Shown: positions 9,068 through 17,242, counted from the first letter of the stretch. The stretch: DNA of 64,000 nt from Patescibacteria group bacterium (GCA_963169855.1 CAUJCN010000002.1:558001-622000); one strand, 5' to 3'. Made by a program: numbers and translations. The notes: generated by a model not told the origin, from the letters alone.

Positions 9068-9697
9068 CTATAGAACTATCTTACTTTTTCTATTCGATAA
9101 GAAAATTAGTAGTGGCCAGATTCCGCTTACAATCATCAGTACACCAGCTGCGGAAACAACAAGATTGAAAGAACTTTCACCCAATCCAGCAATTTGTCCT
9201 CCTACAAATCCCAAGAACACCATAGCTAAGCTCATCATTGTGTCGTAAATGGCGTACGCTTTTCCTGATGAACCATCATTTAGATTTGCTGCGAATAATT
9301 TTCTCCAGTTGACCAAGTTTAATGAGCCCCCAACTCCAATCATAAATTGTAAAAGATAAAATGCTGCTGGAGAAGATATTGATGGATAAAGAAGGTATGG
9401 AATTCCCATCAAAATATTTCCAATAATTAACAATGTAATTTCATCTCTGTCCGTTCGAACTCTATCAGTTAACCATCCTACTGGAATTTGAAACATAACT
9501 CTTGCAAAGTAGAAAACTGCAGTTCCAATTCCAACAATTTCAACGATATCCATGTTCAATTTTGTTTGTAAGAATAATCCTGTAAACGCTGTTACAACAA
9601 GATAAATTCCCCAAGTGAAGATGTCCGAAATTGTTAAATAGAAGATAACTTTATTTATTCCTGTGCTTTCTAAAAAAAGTCTTTTAGTATGTTCCAT
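9068..9697 (-). CDS. Half-size MFS-like transporter
   Basis: A 209-residue membrane protein with about six hydrophobic segments, equal to one half of a 12-helix major facilitator. The loop between helices 2 and 3 carries the MFS signature in the form GWLTDRVRTDRDE. No second half lies nearby: upstream is the sigma gene and downstream a convergent gene. It could work as a homodimer, or be a remnant that kept a clean start and stop. Substrate unknown. The stop (TAG) directly abuts the opposite gene's stop. Confidence 0.6.
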   Translation of the reverse strand: MEHTKRLFLESTGINKVIFYLTISDIFTWGIYLVVTAFTGLFLQTKLNMDIVEIVGIGTAVFYFARVMFQIPVGWLTDRVRTDRDEITLLIIGNILMGIPYLLYPSISSPAAFYLLQFMIGVGGSLNLVNWRKLFAANLNDGSSGKAYAIYDTMMSLAMVFLGFVGGQIAGLGESSFNLVVSAAGVLMIVSGIWPLLIFLSNRKSKIVL

Positions 9698-9772
9698 GTT
9701 TGATGTTTAAAATTCCTTTTCCCGAAGAATCTTAAAAAAGGTATAATTAATCTGAATTATTCTATCAATATA

Positions 9773-10300
9773 ATGAGTGTTACTCAAAGCGAAATAGAGA
9801 CAATTTACGAAGGCTTTTTCGACGTGATTTACAAATTCTTTTACTTTAAGATTTTGTCACGAGAAGTTGCAGAAGACCTTACTTCCGAAACGTTTATTCA
9901 GTTTGTAAAAGGATTAAAAGAAGACGAAGAGATAGAAAATTTACGCGCATACTTGTTCGGAATTGCGAAGATTATTTTTGTTAATCATTTGAAACAAAAG
10001 TATAAAGACGCCATTCCTTTCTCACAAATTGGAGATGATTTTGAAGATTTCTTAGTTGAAACTGTGAAAGAAAGAGACAATTCCCCGACACCAGAAGAGA
10101 CTCTTCAAAAGTTTATGGACAAGGTTCCAGCGGCTCAAAGAGAGGTTTTAAGATTGAGGTTTTTAGAGAAACTGAGCCTTAAAGAAATATGCGAAAAGAT
10201 GGGAAAAGACATGAATTACGTAAAAACAACACAGAAAAGGGGATTGAAGTCACTAAAACAGCTTTGTGAAGTAGGCGTCTCTGATGCGGATGAAGGCTAG
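9773..10300 (+). CDS. ECF-type RNA polymerase sigma factor
   Basis: A 175-residue sigma-70 family protein with only regions 2 and 4, as in ECF sigma factors. Region 2 (about 10-80) includes VAEDLTSETFIQFVKGL. Region 4 (about 120-165) includes AAQREVLRLRFLEKLSLKEI and the helix-turn-helix NYVKTTQKRGLKSLK. It should redirect RNA polymerase to a small set of promoters. The next gene encodes a single-pass membrane protein with a cytosolic N-terminus, the usual layout of a sigma/anti-sigma pair, and a perfect palindrome with promoter boxes lies between them. Confidence 0.8.
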   Translation: MSVTQSEIETIYEGFFDVIYKFFYFKILSREVAEDLTSETFIQFVKGLKEDEEIENLRAYLFGIAKIIFVNHLKQKYKDAIPFSQIGDDFEDFLVETVKERDNSPTPEETLQKFMDKVPAAQREVLRLRFLEKLSLKEICEKMGKDMNYVKTTQKRGLKSLKQLCEVGVSDADEG

Positions 10301-10321
10301 AAAACCTTGTTCCGATAAGGG

Positions 10322-10337
10322 TTTGGTGTACACCAAA
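10322..10337 (+). repeat. Perfect 16-bp palindrome between sigma and membrane partner
   Basis: TTTGGTGTACACCAAA is a perfect inverted repeat without a loop. It lies 22-47 nt upstream of two TATAAT boxes (10360-10365 and 10369-10374). Position and symmetry suggest a dimeric repressor or activator site. Confidence 0.45.
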
Positions 10338-10368
10338 GCACACTATTAAAGTAGACAAATATAATTAG

Positions 10369-10374
10369 TATAAT
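10369..10374 (+). promoter_or_regulatory. -10 box of membrane partner gene
   Basis: TATAAT 8 nt upstream of the ATG at 10383 predicts a leaderless or nearly leaderless mRNA. A second TATAAT lies at 10360-10365. Confidence 0.45.
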
Positions 10375-10382
10375 TAACAACA

Positions 10383-11768
10383 ATGAAGGACAGAGAAGAC
10401 AAACAATTCGATGAATTTCTAAACTCCTTGAAAGCAGAGGAGGCTTCTCCAAACGAGAAATTCAAAGCTAAGTTGAAAACTCAAATGATTAGAGAATTCA
10501 ACAAAGGCAACAACTCTGGCTATTCAATAGCTGATTGGTATTTGAATTTCTTATCCTTAATTCTTGTTGTTATTTCGATTTCATTAGTTGCTTACTTCGG
10601 CGTTCTATATAACACAGGTACTGGAACACAAAATGGATCAACCGTTGTTTTGAGCGATTCCGAAAAAGTACGAATTCTTGAAAATTATTCAAAAAATAAT
10701 CCCGAAACTTTAACAAAGAGGAGACCAACTCAGGTTCTTTCTAATCCAGTTGATCAGAAATCGTCAAATTTCTTTTCTGTCGTAAAAACGGAAACATTTA
10801 GTAGCCAATATTTCAGATGTACTGGATCTTTCTTAATTTCTAACAGAAGTGTAAGAGAAGAAACACACTACGATAACGGAGAGACTTCCGTAAAACAAGT
10901 TATTAGTAACGGAGTTGGCGAATTAATTTCTGAAAAAGTTGTGACTTATGTGGGAAGAGTAACTACTCAAAAAGAATATGTTGGTGGTGAATATGTTGCG
11001 CTTTCATTCTCAGACGAAGAGCCGAGAAGTGAACTGAATAGTCCTGCAAGTATTTCCCAGGTTTCGAGAAACGGAAAAGATTATTACGAAATTGAATATC
11101 GAACATTTTTTGACTGCAAAGGGGTTCAAGAACAATTAATTACTTTGCAGTACGCTGATATTAATACTTACAAAGTTGAACTTGAAGAGGTTTACCTTGG
11201 ATCAAAATCTCAGGATAATCTTTACAGTATTTCCTCTATTCAGTCTTCAGAAAGAAATATTAACGACAGTGAAAAAAGAAACATTTTCAAGCTAGATACA
11301 AATGCCGAGGAGTTAGTTGTAAATAATACAGATTTAGCAAATAGTTTGCTTGATATCTTAGTTCCAGCTGATTCATTTATTCAGCCAATTAACGGAAGAA
11401 CAGATTTGAAGACAGTAAACGTTATCGACAGAGATTTCTACCCTAGAGGAAACTGGGGAGATGAGCTTTTTGAATACAACGTCTCATTACTAGAAAATCC
11501 TACTTTGAAATACGATATTCAATTATCACCATTTGAGTACTCAACAATTACAATTTCCGGAGAACAGGATTTAGTTCCGAATAACACTATTGACTCTTCG
11601 GTCATAGTGAATGGAACACGAATATCTTCTGTTCTTTATACAAATGGTCCTTTATCAGGAACTATCGGTAATAACCAAGTTGTTTACTTTGAATACAATG
11701 GAGTATTCTACAAAATCGAAACTACAGATGTTTCCGAATTTAGTGAATTAGAAAATTTTAATCGATGA
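10383..11768 (+). CDS. Single-pass membrane protein, probable anti-sigma partner
   Basis: A 461-residue protein with a charged cytosolic N-terminus (1-50), one membrane helix (about 52-76, YLNFLSLILVVISISLVAYFG) and a ~385-residue outer domain rich in Ser, Asn and beta-type sequence. The layout matches membrane anti-sigma factors, with the short inner part available to bind the sigma factor encoded just upstream. The usual zinc-binding HxxxCxxC motif is absent, so the call rests on gene order and topology. The outer domain has no fold I recognise. It overlaps the next gene by 4 nt (ATGA). Confidence 0.5.
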   Translation: MKDREDKQFDEFLNSLKAEEASPNEKFKAKLKTQMIREFNKGNNSGYSIADWYLNFLSLILVVISISLVAYFGVLYNTGTGTQNGSTVVLSDSEKVRILENYSKNNPETLTKRRPTQVLSNPVDQKSSNFFSVVKTETFSSQYFRCTGSFLISNRSVREETHYDNGETSVKQVISNGVGELISEKVVTYVGRVTTQKEYVGGEYVALSFSDEEPRSELNSPASISQVSRNGKDYYEIEYRTFFDCKGVQEQLITLQYADINTYKVELEEVYLGSKSQDNLYSISSIQSSERNINDSEKRNIFKLDTNAEELVVNNTDLANSLLDILVPADSFIQPINGRTDLKTVNVIDRDFYPRGNWGDELFEYNVSLLENPTLKYDIQLSPFEYSTITISGEQDLVPNNTIDSSVIVNGTRISSVLYTNGPLSGTIGNNQVVYFEYNGVFYKIETTDVSEFSELENFNR

Positions 11769-12055
11769 AACTTTCACGAACAGGTTTAATTTTAGCAGTT
11801 GCGAGTCCACTAATTGCTATTTTAGTAATTTTTGGGGTGATCGTTTTAACTCAAGATAGCAATATTACTGATTTTGATTTAGACGTTTTTGATTTTGAAT
11901 CTTGTGCCGCAAAAGGCTATCCAATCATGGAGAGTTTCCCAAGACAATGCCGAACTGACGACGGAAGATTATTTACAGAGATTTTACAGCCGAATGCTTT
12001 TTATCATTCACAGGATTCTTTGGTAAATTATCTAGTGACTTCCACAAATATCTAG
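11765..12055 (+). CDS. Small membrane-anchored protein with two-cysteine domain
   Basis: A 96-residue protein with an N-terminal membrane helix (about 8-28) and an outer segment FESCAAKGYPIMESFPRQCR, a two-cysteine motif I know from many bacterial secreted or lipoprotein-like proteins of unknown role. It is translationally coupled to the preceding membrane protein, so the three genes from 9773 may form one signalling unit. The last ~27 residues overlap the opposite AlkA-like gene by 83 nt. An original stop may have been lost, because the recognisable motif ends before the overlap. Confidence 0.6.
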   Translation: MKLSRTGLILAVASPLIAILVIFGVIVLTQDSNITDFDLDVFDFESCAAKGYPIMESFPRQCRTDDGRLFTEILQPNAFYHSQDSLVNYLVTSTNI

Positions 12056-12605
12056 AAGCATACGATCTAAACGGTGCCCATTTTTTTTGAATCTTCATTA
12101 TATTTTCTTTGTCATCACGATCAATTTTGTAAAGATTAGCAATCGCGTTTCTTAAACCTAAATCTCCATAAGAGAAAATGTCTTCTTTTCCAAATCCGAA
12201 GAGGAGTAGCATTTCTGCTGTCCATTCACCAATTCCTTTTAATTTTACTAATTCAATTTTGACATCTTCATCGCTCATTGTTCGAAGAGATTCCAAATCG
12301 ACTTCTTTGGTGATTACACTACTACAAAGTGATTTTATGTATCTAATTTTCGCAAACGAGAGTCCACAATCTCGTAGTTGCTGATCCTCAAATTTGAGAA
12401 AGCTTTCTGGTTCGCAAATTCCTACTAAATTTAGAACTCTTTTGAAGATTGTATCTGCAGCTTTAACTGAAAGTTGTTGACCAACAATGCTTCCGATGAT
12501 CTCGTTAAAGATATCTTCTGTAGGAACAATTGGTGCAAGTTCGCCAAATTCTTCGATAAGTTTCAGCATTACTTTGTCTTTTGCGAGAGTCGGGATGTAA
12601 TTCAT
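11973..12605 (-). CDS. DNA-3-methyladenine glycosylase II, AlkA/Mag-like
   Basis: A 210-residue HhH-GPD base-excision glycosylase that removes alkylated purines. IIGSIVGQQLSVKAA (36-50) is typical of the AlkA/Mag1 branch. The helix-hairpin-helix is LKGIGEWTAEMLL (122-134), and the catalytic aspartate is likely D148 in SYGDLGLRNA, as in eukaryotic Mag1. There is no iron-sulfur cluster loop. The gene overlaps the convergent gene by 83 nt, an unusually long antisense overlap for this window. Confidence 0.85.
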   Translation of the reverse strand: MNYIPTLAKDKVMLKLIEEFGELAPIVPTEDIFNEIIGSIVGQQLSVKAADTIFKRVLNLVGICEPESFLKFEDQQLRDCGLSFAKIRYIKSLCSSVITKEVDLESLRTMSDEDVKIELVKLKGIGEWTAEMLLLFGFGKEDIFSYGDLGLRNAIANLYKIDRDDKENIMKIQKKWAPFRSYASRYLWKSLDNLPKNPVNDKKHSAVKSL

Positions 12606-12631
12606 AATTTTGATTATACCATCCAGGATGA

Positions 12632-12637
12632 TAGAAT
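12632..12637 (+). promoter_or_regulatory. Extended -10 box, leaderless start at 12644
   Basis: TGA-TAGAAT, 6 nt upstream of the ATG. Confidence 0.45.
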
Positions 12638-12643
12638 CCGCCT

Positions 12644-13270
12644 ATGGGTATAGATAAACCAGATGTAACAATTGAACAGATTTCACAAAGTGTTATTGAT
12701 GACGACCCAATTTACGATGAGTACTTAGAGCAGTTACGAAGAATGAGAATTCCTAGATTTTTCAATGGATTTTACACAAGGGAAGCTGTTTCGAAGATTA
12801 ATGAACTGCTCAAAACAGTTGAATGCATATCTTTAATTGGTTATAGGAAATCTTTCACAAACACTTACCGATGGCTTTTCTTGGACAAACAAGGCGAGAA
12901 TATTGCCAGCAAGATTTACTCAATGATCGTCTGGGATATTTCTGTTTATATAAAAAGAAAATATGGTGATCACATTCGACTAGGCGTTTTTGGGTCGGTT
13001 GCAAAAGGCACAGCAACCTTTCCTATTTCTAGAAAACTTCCTACAGATCAAAGAAGATATTTTATAAATTGGAGTGATTTAGATTTATATATTCACTCTA
13101 CGAAAGTTGTAGACGAAGAGACTTTGGACGAGATTCAAGAAGTTATAGGACGTCGTGTATTGAGTCTATCTTTGAAACTTCCAGATTACATTACAATTCA
13201 GCATTGCATACCGCATATTGCTAAGGTTACTAGAGACTTTGAATTTTACTCTCCAAGCGAAGAATTCTAA
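12644..13270 (+). CDS. Nucleotidyltransferase-like protein
   Basis: A 208-residue protein with a helical N-terminus and a C-terminal nucleotidyltransferase core: GVFGSVAKG (114-122), then WSDLDLYIHS with aspartates D145 and D147. Both core motifs are intact, so it may be active. A ~20-residue insertion (TATFPISRKLPTDQRRYFIN) separates them. Substrate unknown. It is expressed alone from a predicted leaderless promoter and is the third nucleotidyltransferase-fold protein in this window. Confidence 0.5.
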   Translation: MGIDKPDVTIEQISQSVIDDDPIYDEYLEQLRRMRIPRFFNGFYTREAVSKINELLKTVECISLIGYRKSFTNTYRWLFLDKQGENIASKIYSMIVWDISVYIKRKYGDHIRLGVFGSVAKGTATFPISRKLPTDQRRYFINWSDLDLYIHSTKVVDEETLDEIQEVIGRRVLSLSLKLPDYITIQHCIPHIAKVTRDFEFYSPSEEF

Positions 13271-13291
13271 TACAGATGAGCTTTCTTCGAG

Positions 13292-13297
13292 TATAAT
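13292..13297 (+). promoter_or_regulatory. -10 box of GT39-like gene
   Basis: TATAAT 24 nt upstream of the ATG at 13322. The leader lacks a clear ribosome-binding sequence. Confidence 0.45.
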
Positions 13298-13321
13298 GAG
13301 AAGATACCTACAACAGACGCT

Positions 13322-14809
13322 ATGGATTTTCTTAGAAAACATAAAACGCTGCTGATCTTTTCCCTTTCAATTTTGATTTTACTCATCTTACGCATCCCAT
13401 CCTTTTTTGAACCTCATTGGTACGATGATGAAGGAATTTATTCTGGTGTTGCTAACCAAATGAGTTATGGAGCAGAGTTGTATTCTGGTGGCTGGGACAA
13501 TAAACCACCGTTCATGTATTTGCTTTTTTTAGGATTGAGTAAGATTGGAAACACTTTAGTTTTATCTAGAATTTTGAGTTTTGTTTTTGCTGTTGCAACT
13601 TTGTTTGTTGTGTTTAAAATTCTTCAGAAACTTTCAGTTGGAAAAGCTAAATATTTGATTTTGATTGCAGGAGCTTTGCTTCTTGGACTACCTCAATTTG
13701 AAAACAATATCGCAAATGCTGAGAATTTTTTCATGCTGTTCACAACAATCGGAATATTCTTTGCTTTGGAAAAAAGATTTTTGTGGACTGCGCTTTTCTA
13801 CAGCATCGCGATTACAGTTAAAGCTCAGCCATTTTTTGAATTTGTTGCATTAATGCCTTTGATTTTAATTTTGATGATTCATGAAAAAGAAAAAGTGAAA
13901 TCAATTTTATCGAAACTTTTTAGTTTGAATTTGATATTTGTTTTTCCAACTATTTTGATTTCTTTGATTTTCTTTTTGTTCGGAAGTTTTAGAGAGTATT
14001 TAGATTCAGCATTGTTAAGTAATTTTAAATATGTTGAAGAGCATAGCGAAGTAACAATGCTTCTTGGAATGGAGAATAGTGTGGCTCTGAGACTTTTGAT
14101 TTTCGCATTAGCAATTTTGATAATTTCACTTTTGTACTGGAAAAGGAAGTTGAGTTTCTCGACAACTTTGATTTTCCTTTGGCTAGCTGGAAGTGTTTTT
14201 GGAGCTGCTTTATCCAGTAGAGGTTATCCCCATTATCTTTTGCAGATTATTCCTGCACTTTTAGTTTCTGTAGGAATTTTGTTCTCAGGAAAATTTTTGA
14301 GTTTAAAGAACTTATTGATGACTGTGGTTGTTGGAATTTCGCTTTATGGGTTTCTTGGATTTTTCTTTCAATGGAATAAATTTGAAGAGCATTTGCCATA
14401 CTACAATTATTATCAAAAAGGTTATGGGTACTTACTTGGGAATGTTGGAAGAGAAGAGTGGGCAAATTTCTTTAATCCTAAAATGACTCAATTTTACGAA
14501 ACAGTCGAATACATTGACGAGAAAACAGCCTCCGGAACAGTTGTGTATTCAGTGGATCAGACTGGCTGGTTTTATGAACTTTCTAATACAAAATCTGCTT
14601 CGAGATACGTGGCTTACTACCACATTTGGCATACCGAAAATCGAACGGAAATGGCCTTTAAAGAGATCGAAATGAACGAGCCGGAGTATATAGTTTTCAA
14701 CAGAAAAGAGACGTGGATTTTTCCAGATTTGTGGAAATATATTCAAGAAAACTACGAGAAAGATGCTTTCGAGAACGAATGGTACGAGGTGTTTGTGAGG
14801 AAGGCTTAG
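13322..14809 (+). CDS. GT39/PMT-like membrane glycosyltransferase
   Basis: A 495-residue polytopic membrane protein with about ten hydrophobic segments. The first outer loop has WYDDEGIYSGVANQ followed by WDNKPPFMYLL, the acidic and K-P-P motifs of the GT39 / ArnT-like family, which use polyprenyl-phosphate sugars. The C-terminal ~120 residues are hydrophilic (from about 370) and probably lie outside. It likely glycosylates a surface lipid, polymer or protein. Donor and acceptor cannot be told from the sequence. Confidence 0.75.
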   Translation: MDFLRKHKTLLIFSLSILILLILRIPSFFEPHWYDDEGIYSGVANQMSYGAELYSGGWDNKPPFMYLLFLGLSKIGNTLVLSRILSFVFAVATLFVVFKILQKLSVGKAKYLILIAGALLLGLPQFENNIANAENFFMLFTTIGIFFALEKRFLWTALFYSIAITVKAQPFFEFVALMPLILILMIHEKEKVKSILSKLFSLNLIFVFPTILISLIFFLFGSFREYLDSALLSNFKYVEEHSEVTMLLGMENSVALRLLIFALAILIISLLYWKRKLSFSTTLIFLWLAGSVFGAALSSRGYPHYLLQIIPALLVSVGILFSGKFLSLKNLLMTVVVGISLYGFLGFFFQWNKFEEHLPYYNYYQKGYGYLLGNVGREEWANFFNPKMTQFYETVEYIDEKTASGTVVYSVDQTGWFYELSNTKSASRYVAYYHIWHTENRTEMAFKEIEMNEPEYIVFNRKETWIFPDLWKYIQENYEKDAFENEWYEVFVRKA

Positions 14810-14832
14810 TCGTCTAGTCTAAATCTGCGATT

Positions 14833-14855
14833 GATACCGCATTTATTGCGGTATC
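14833..14855 (+). repeat. REP-like palindrome upstream of GIY-YIG gene
   Basis: Perfect 9-bp arms (GATACCGCA and its complement) around a TTTAT loop. It resembles the palindromes at 15271-15295 and 37880-37904 and stands just after the stop of the GT39-like gene, so it may also act as a terminator stem. Confidence 0.7.
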
Positions 14856-14886
14856 TGCTTGTTGTTCAACGGAATTTGTAATCAAC

Positions 14887-14903
14887 AACAATGAAACATT
14901 GTT
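14887..14903 (+). repeat. Short inverted repeat before GIY-YIG start
   Basis: AACAATG / CATTGTT arms with an AAA loop, ending 21 nt before the ATG at 14925. Possible operator or mRNA hairpin. Confidence 0.45.
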
Positions 14904-14924
14904 TACTCAGGATTATTATTCTGA

Positions 14925-15248
14925 ATGTACTTCTACATCTACATAATGACCAATAAAAGCAACTCCGTTCTTTATATCGGATACACGTCGGATATTCAAA
15001 AAAGAACATCTGAACATAAACAAAATACTTATCCTAATTCTTTCACAAAGAAATACAGAGCTAATAGGCTGGTGTACTTTGAGCTCCACCATTCTCATTC
15101 ATCTGCCAAACACCGTGAATTTCTTTTGAAAAGATGGAGAAGAAAGTGGAAGGAAGAGTTAATTGAGAATCTGAACCCTAATTATGAGGATTTAGCTCCA
15201 AATGGAATCATTCCTGACGAAATTTATTTAAGATATTTAAAACTATGA
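14925..15248 (+). CDS. GIY-YIG nuclease-domain protein (UPF0213-like)
   Basis: A 107-residue single-domain GIY-YIG protein. The signature reads YIY (4-6) and YIG (17-19), with the expected arginine (R27), histidine (H31) and the metal-binding glutamate in the AKHREFLLKR helix (E65), followed by NPNYEDL. The family cuts DNA or RNA using one divalent metal; small stand-alone members have unknown biological roles. The gene is bracketed by palindromes ending 69 nt before it and starting 22 nt after it, which hints at a mobile or self-spreading unit. No Shine-Dalgarno sequence is seen. Confidence 0.85.
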   Translation: MYFYIYIMTNKSNSVLYIGYTSDIQKRTSEHKQNTYPNSFTKKYRANRLVYFELHHSHSSAKHREFLLKRWRRKWKEELIENLNPNYEDLAPNGIIPDEIYLRYLKL

Positions 15249-15270
15249 TTAGTAGTGTCTTGCAAGATAC

Positions 15271-15295
15271 AGATCCCGTATTTAATACGGGATCT
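15271..15295 (+). repeat. REP-like palindrome downstream of GIY-YIG gene
   Basis: Perfect 11-bp arms beginning AGATCCCGTAT with a TTA loop. It has the same design and almost the same sequence as the palindrome inside tsaD at 37880-37904 (CGTAT here, CGCAT there). Confidence 0.75.
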
Positions 15296-15323
15296 GATTA
15301 GGAGATAGCGTTTACTTGAGATT

Positions 15324-15755
15324 CTAAAACCTCACCTCAAAAACCTCATCAGGATTCGCTTTCAGATTAGAATACTTAATGTAAGTTGGCTTAATGATGA
15401 AAAGATAATCGTCTGGATTATCAATAAATTTCTTTGAAAAAGGAATTTTTTCTAAATGTCTCGCTACATATTTCTCGGATTCTTCTTTTGTAGCCATTCT
15501 CGCAATTCCTTGATACTGAACAGTAACAAAATCTTCGAAACTCCAACCAACAGTTACAGAAACTTTTTGATTAGTTTTTAGATTCTTGAACTTTCTTGTT
15601 TGATCCCAAGTTAAGAAAATGATTTCTAAATCATCACTTTCAGAAAAAGACATTGTTGCAGAATTTGGAAATCCTTCAGCATCAACAGTGGATAGTACAC
15701 AAAGTTGATTCTTTGCTAGAAATGTTTTGATAAGTTCTTTTTGTTCTGGTGTCAT
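15324..15755 (-). CDS. Pyridoxamine 5'-phosphate oxidase-family FMN-binding protein
   Basis: A 143-residue split-barrel protein. The N-terminal LCVLSTVDAEGFPNSATMSF and the central KVSVTVGWSFEDFVTVQYQGIARM are typical of the FMN- or F420-binding PNPOx-like family. These small members usually reduce or bind small molecules and are not the vitamin B6 oxidase itself. It starts inside the end of the TyrRS gene (ATGA overlap), so both should share one transcript. Substrate unknown. Confidence 0.75.
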   Translation of the reverse strand: MTPEQKELIKTFLAKNQLCVLSTVDAEGFPNSATMSFSESDDLEIIFLTWDQTRKFKNLKTNQKVSVTVGWSFEDFVTVQYQGIARMATKEESEKYVARHLEKIPFSKKFIDNPDDYLFIIKPTYIKYSNLKANPDEVFEVRF

Positions 15756-17242
15756 ACTGTTTTTGGATAAGCTTTTTCAATTAAGTCTTTTTTATCTGCA
15801 ATCTTTTCTCGCAGAGGAGATATTAAGGCAATTAATTCTTTCGCAACCGCCGGTTTTAAATCTGCTGAGACCAATCTTTGGTTTTTGAAATCATCCTCAA
15901 CTTCTTCATAATTTGAGTATTCAACATTTCCTCCCCATTTATCGGGTCTTTCTACTAAGAAATTTCTGTTATCTGCTCTGAATTTTCTGAAAAGTATGAA
16001 TTTCAAAATCGATAGCAATCCATTATTATTCACGTCTCCGTCCAACACAAATGCTTTATTAATTTTGTCATTGATGATTTCGTCTGTATCGTCTAAATCA
16101 ATTTTTGAGTTTGGCTCAGAGGAACTCATTTTTCCTGACTTTCCTAATCCTGGAATTAAAGTATTCATTAAGTGAACTCGTTTTTTGTATCCGATCTTTG
16201 GAAGATATTCTCTTGCAAACATAAAGATTTTTCTTTGATCTACGCCTCCAAATTGCGCGTCTACACCAAGATATTGCTCATCGAGTGCTTGTAGAATAGG
16301 GTAGAGCATACTGCTCATTAATGGACTTTCTACTTGTTTTACAACTTCTGCTCCAGCTTTCTGAACATCTCTAAGTGAGGCCATCGCTGAAACTTTCAAT
16401 AAATCTAGTTGATAGTCTTTGTCTAATTGATAAGTTGAACCCTTGATAAATTTAAGTTTTTCGATTGGAACTCCAACAACATTCAAAATCTCTTTGATTA
16501 TGAATTCATAATACTGAACTCGGTATTCAAGCAGTTCCCAGTTTGATTTCATGTTATCTAAATATGCATGAATGTCTGCCAACAAAACTGTAACTTCACA
16601 ACCAGCTTCAAGGAAGTCTGCAATTTTCATTAGTGGAACAAAGTATCCAAGATGTGGCTTTCCTGTAGGAGCTGTTCCCCAGTAAATTTTCACACTTCTT
16701 TCCGAAAGAATTGGTGCTAAATCTTCAATTCCAATTGTTTCTGCCAAATCGTTAGTAATTAAATCCATTTTTGCTTGAACCTCAGGCGTCATTTCCACAT
16801 AACCAGCTTTCTTGAAAATAATATTCAACTGATCTTCGGTCAAAATATCCAAAATTGATTTTCCAATCATATCTGATTCTGTCAGACCGAGCTTGTCGAG
16901 GTCGAGGATCATCAATCCTACATGACCTTCACCTAGTCCTATTTCATCTTCTGCTAACAACATTCCTTCAGAATCGTATCCTCTCAGTTTTTTCTTAACC
17001 AGAACAATGTTTTCGTTATTTGTGAATAAGAAGCCAGGAACTGTAAATCCTGGTGCTAGATAAGGAACAATATCTCCCTGTTTAAAGTTCTGAGCTCCAG
17101 TAACAACTTGAGCTGTTCCTTCACCAGTATTGATTTGAGTCACATGTAGATGATCAGAATTTTCATTCTTTTTTGATTCAGTAATTTTTACAATTTTGAT
17201 AGGTCTAAGAAGATCTAAAATTTCTTGTTTTGATAATGACAT
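15752..17242 (-). CDS. tyrS: Tyrosyl-tRNA synthetase, eukaryote-like core with N-terminal PheT-like tRNA-binding domain
   Basis: A 496-residue class I synthetase that charges tRNA-Tyr. Residues ~14-130 form an OB-fold tRNA-binding domain like that of bacterial PheT (GAQNFKQGDIVP, KKLRGYDSEGMLLAEDE). Residues ~175-496 match eukaryotic cytosolic TyrRS: VKIYWGTAPTGKPHLGYFVP with the HIGH-type motif HLGY (197-200), KAGAEVVKQVESPL, YLGVDAQFGGVDQRKIF and KMSSS (371-375). From memory, the human enzyme is closely similar through these blocks, while typical bacterial TyrRS is not. Humans carry a related OB domain at the C-terminus, so the domain order here is reversed. A -10 box lies ~23 nt upstream and GGAG sits in the leader. 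Confidence 0.9.
   Translation of the reverse strand: MSLSKQEILDLLRPIKIVKITESKKNENSDHLHVTQINTGEGTAQVVTGAQNFKQGDIVPYLAPGFTVPGFLFTNNENIVLVKKKLRGYDSEGMLLAEDEIGLGEGHVGLMILDLDKLGLTESDMIGKSILDILTEDQLNIIFKKAGYVEMTPEVQAKMDLITNDLAETIGIEDLAPILSERSVKIYWGTAPTGKPHLGYFVPLMKIADFLEAGCEVTVLLADIHAYLDNMKSNWELLEYRVQYYEFIIKEILNVVGVPIEKLKFIKGSTYQLDKDYQLDLLKVSAMASLRDVQKAGAEVVKQVESPLMSSMLYPILQALDEQYLGVDAQFGGVDQRKIFMFAREYLPKIGYKKRVHLMNTLIPGLGKSGKMSSSEPNSKIDLDDTDEIINDKINKAFVLDGDVNNNGLLSILKFILFRKFRADNRNFLVERPDKWGGNVEYSNYEEVEDDFKNQRLVSADLKPAVAKELIALISPLREKIADKKDLIEKAYPKTV

Noticed and set aside
14833..15295. CRISPR array
   Set aside because: Only two palindromes with a gene between them, no regular spacers, and no cas gene.
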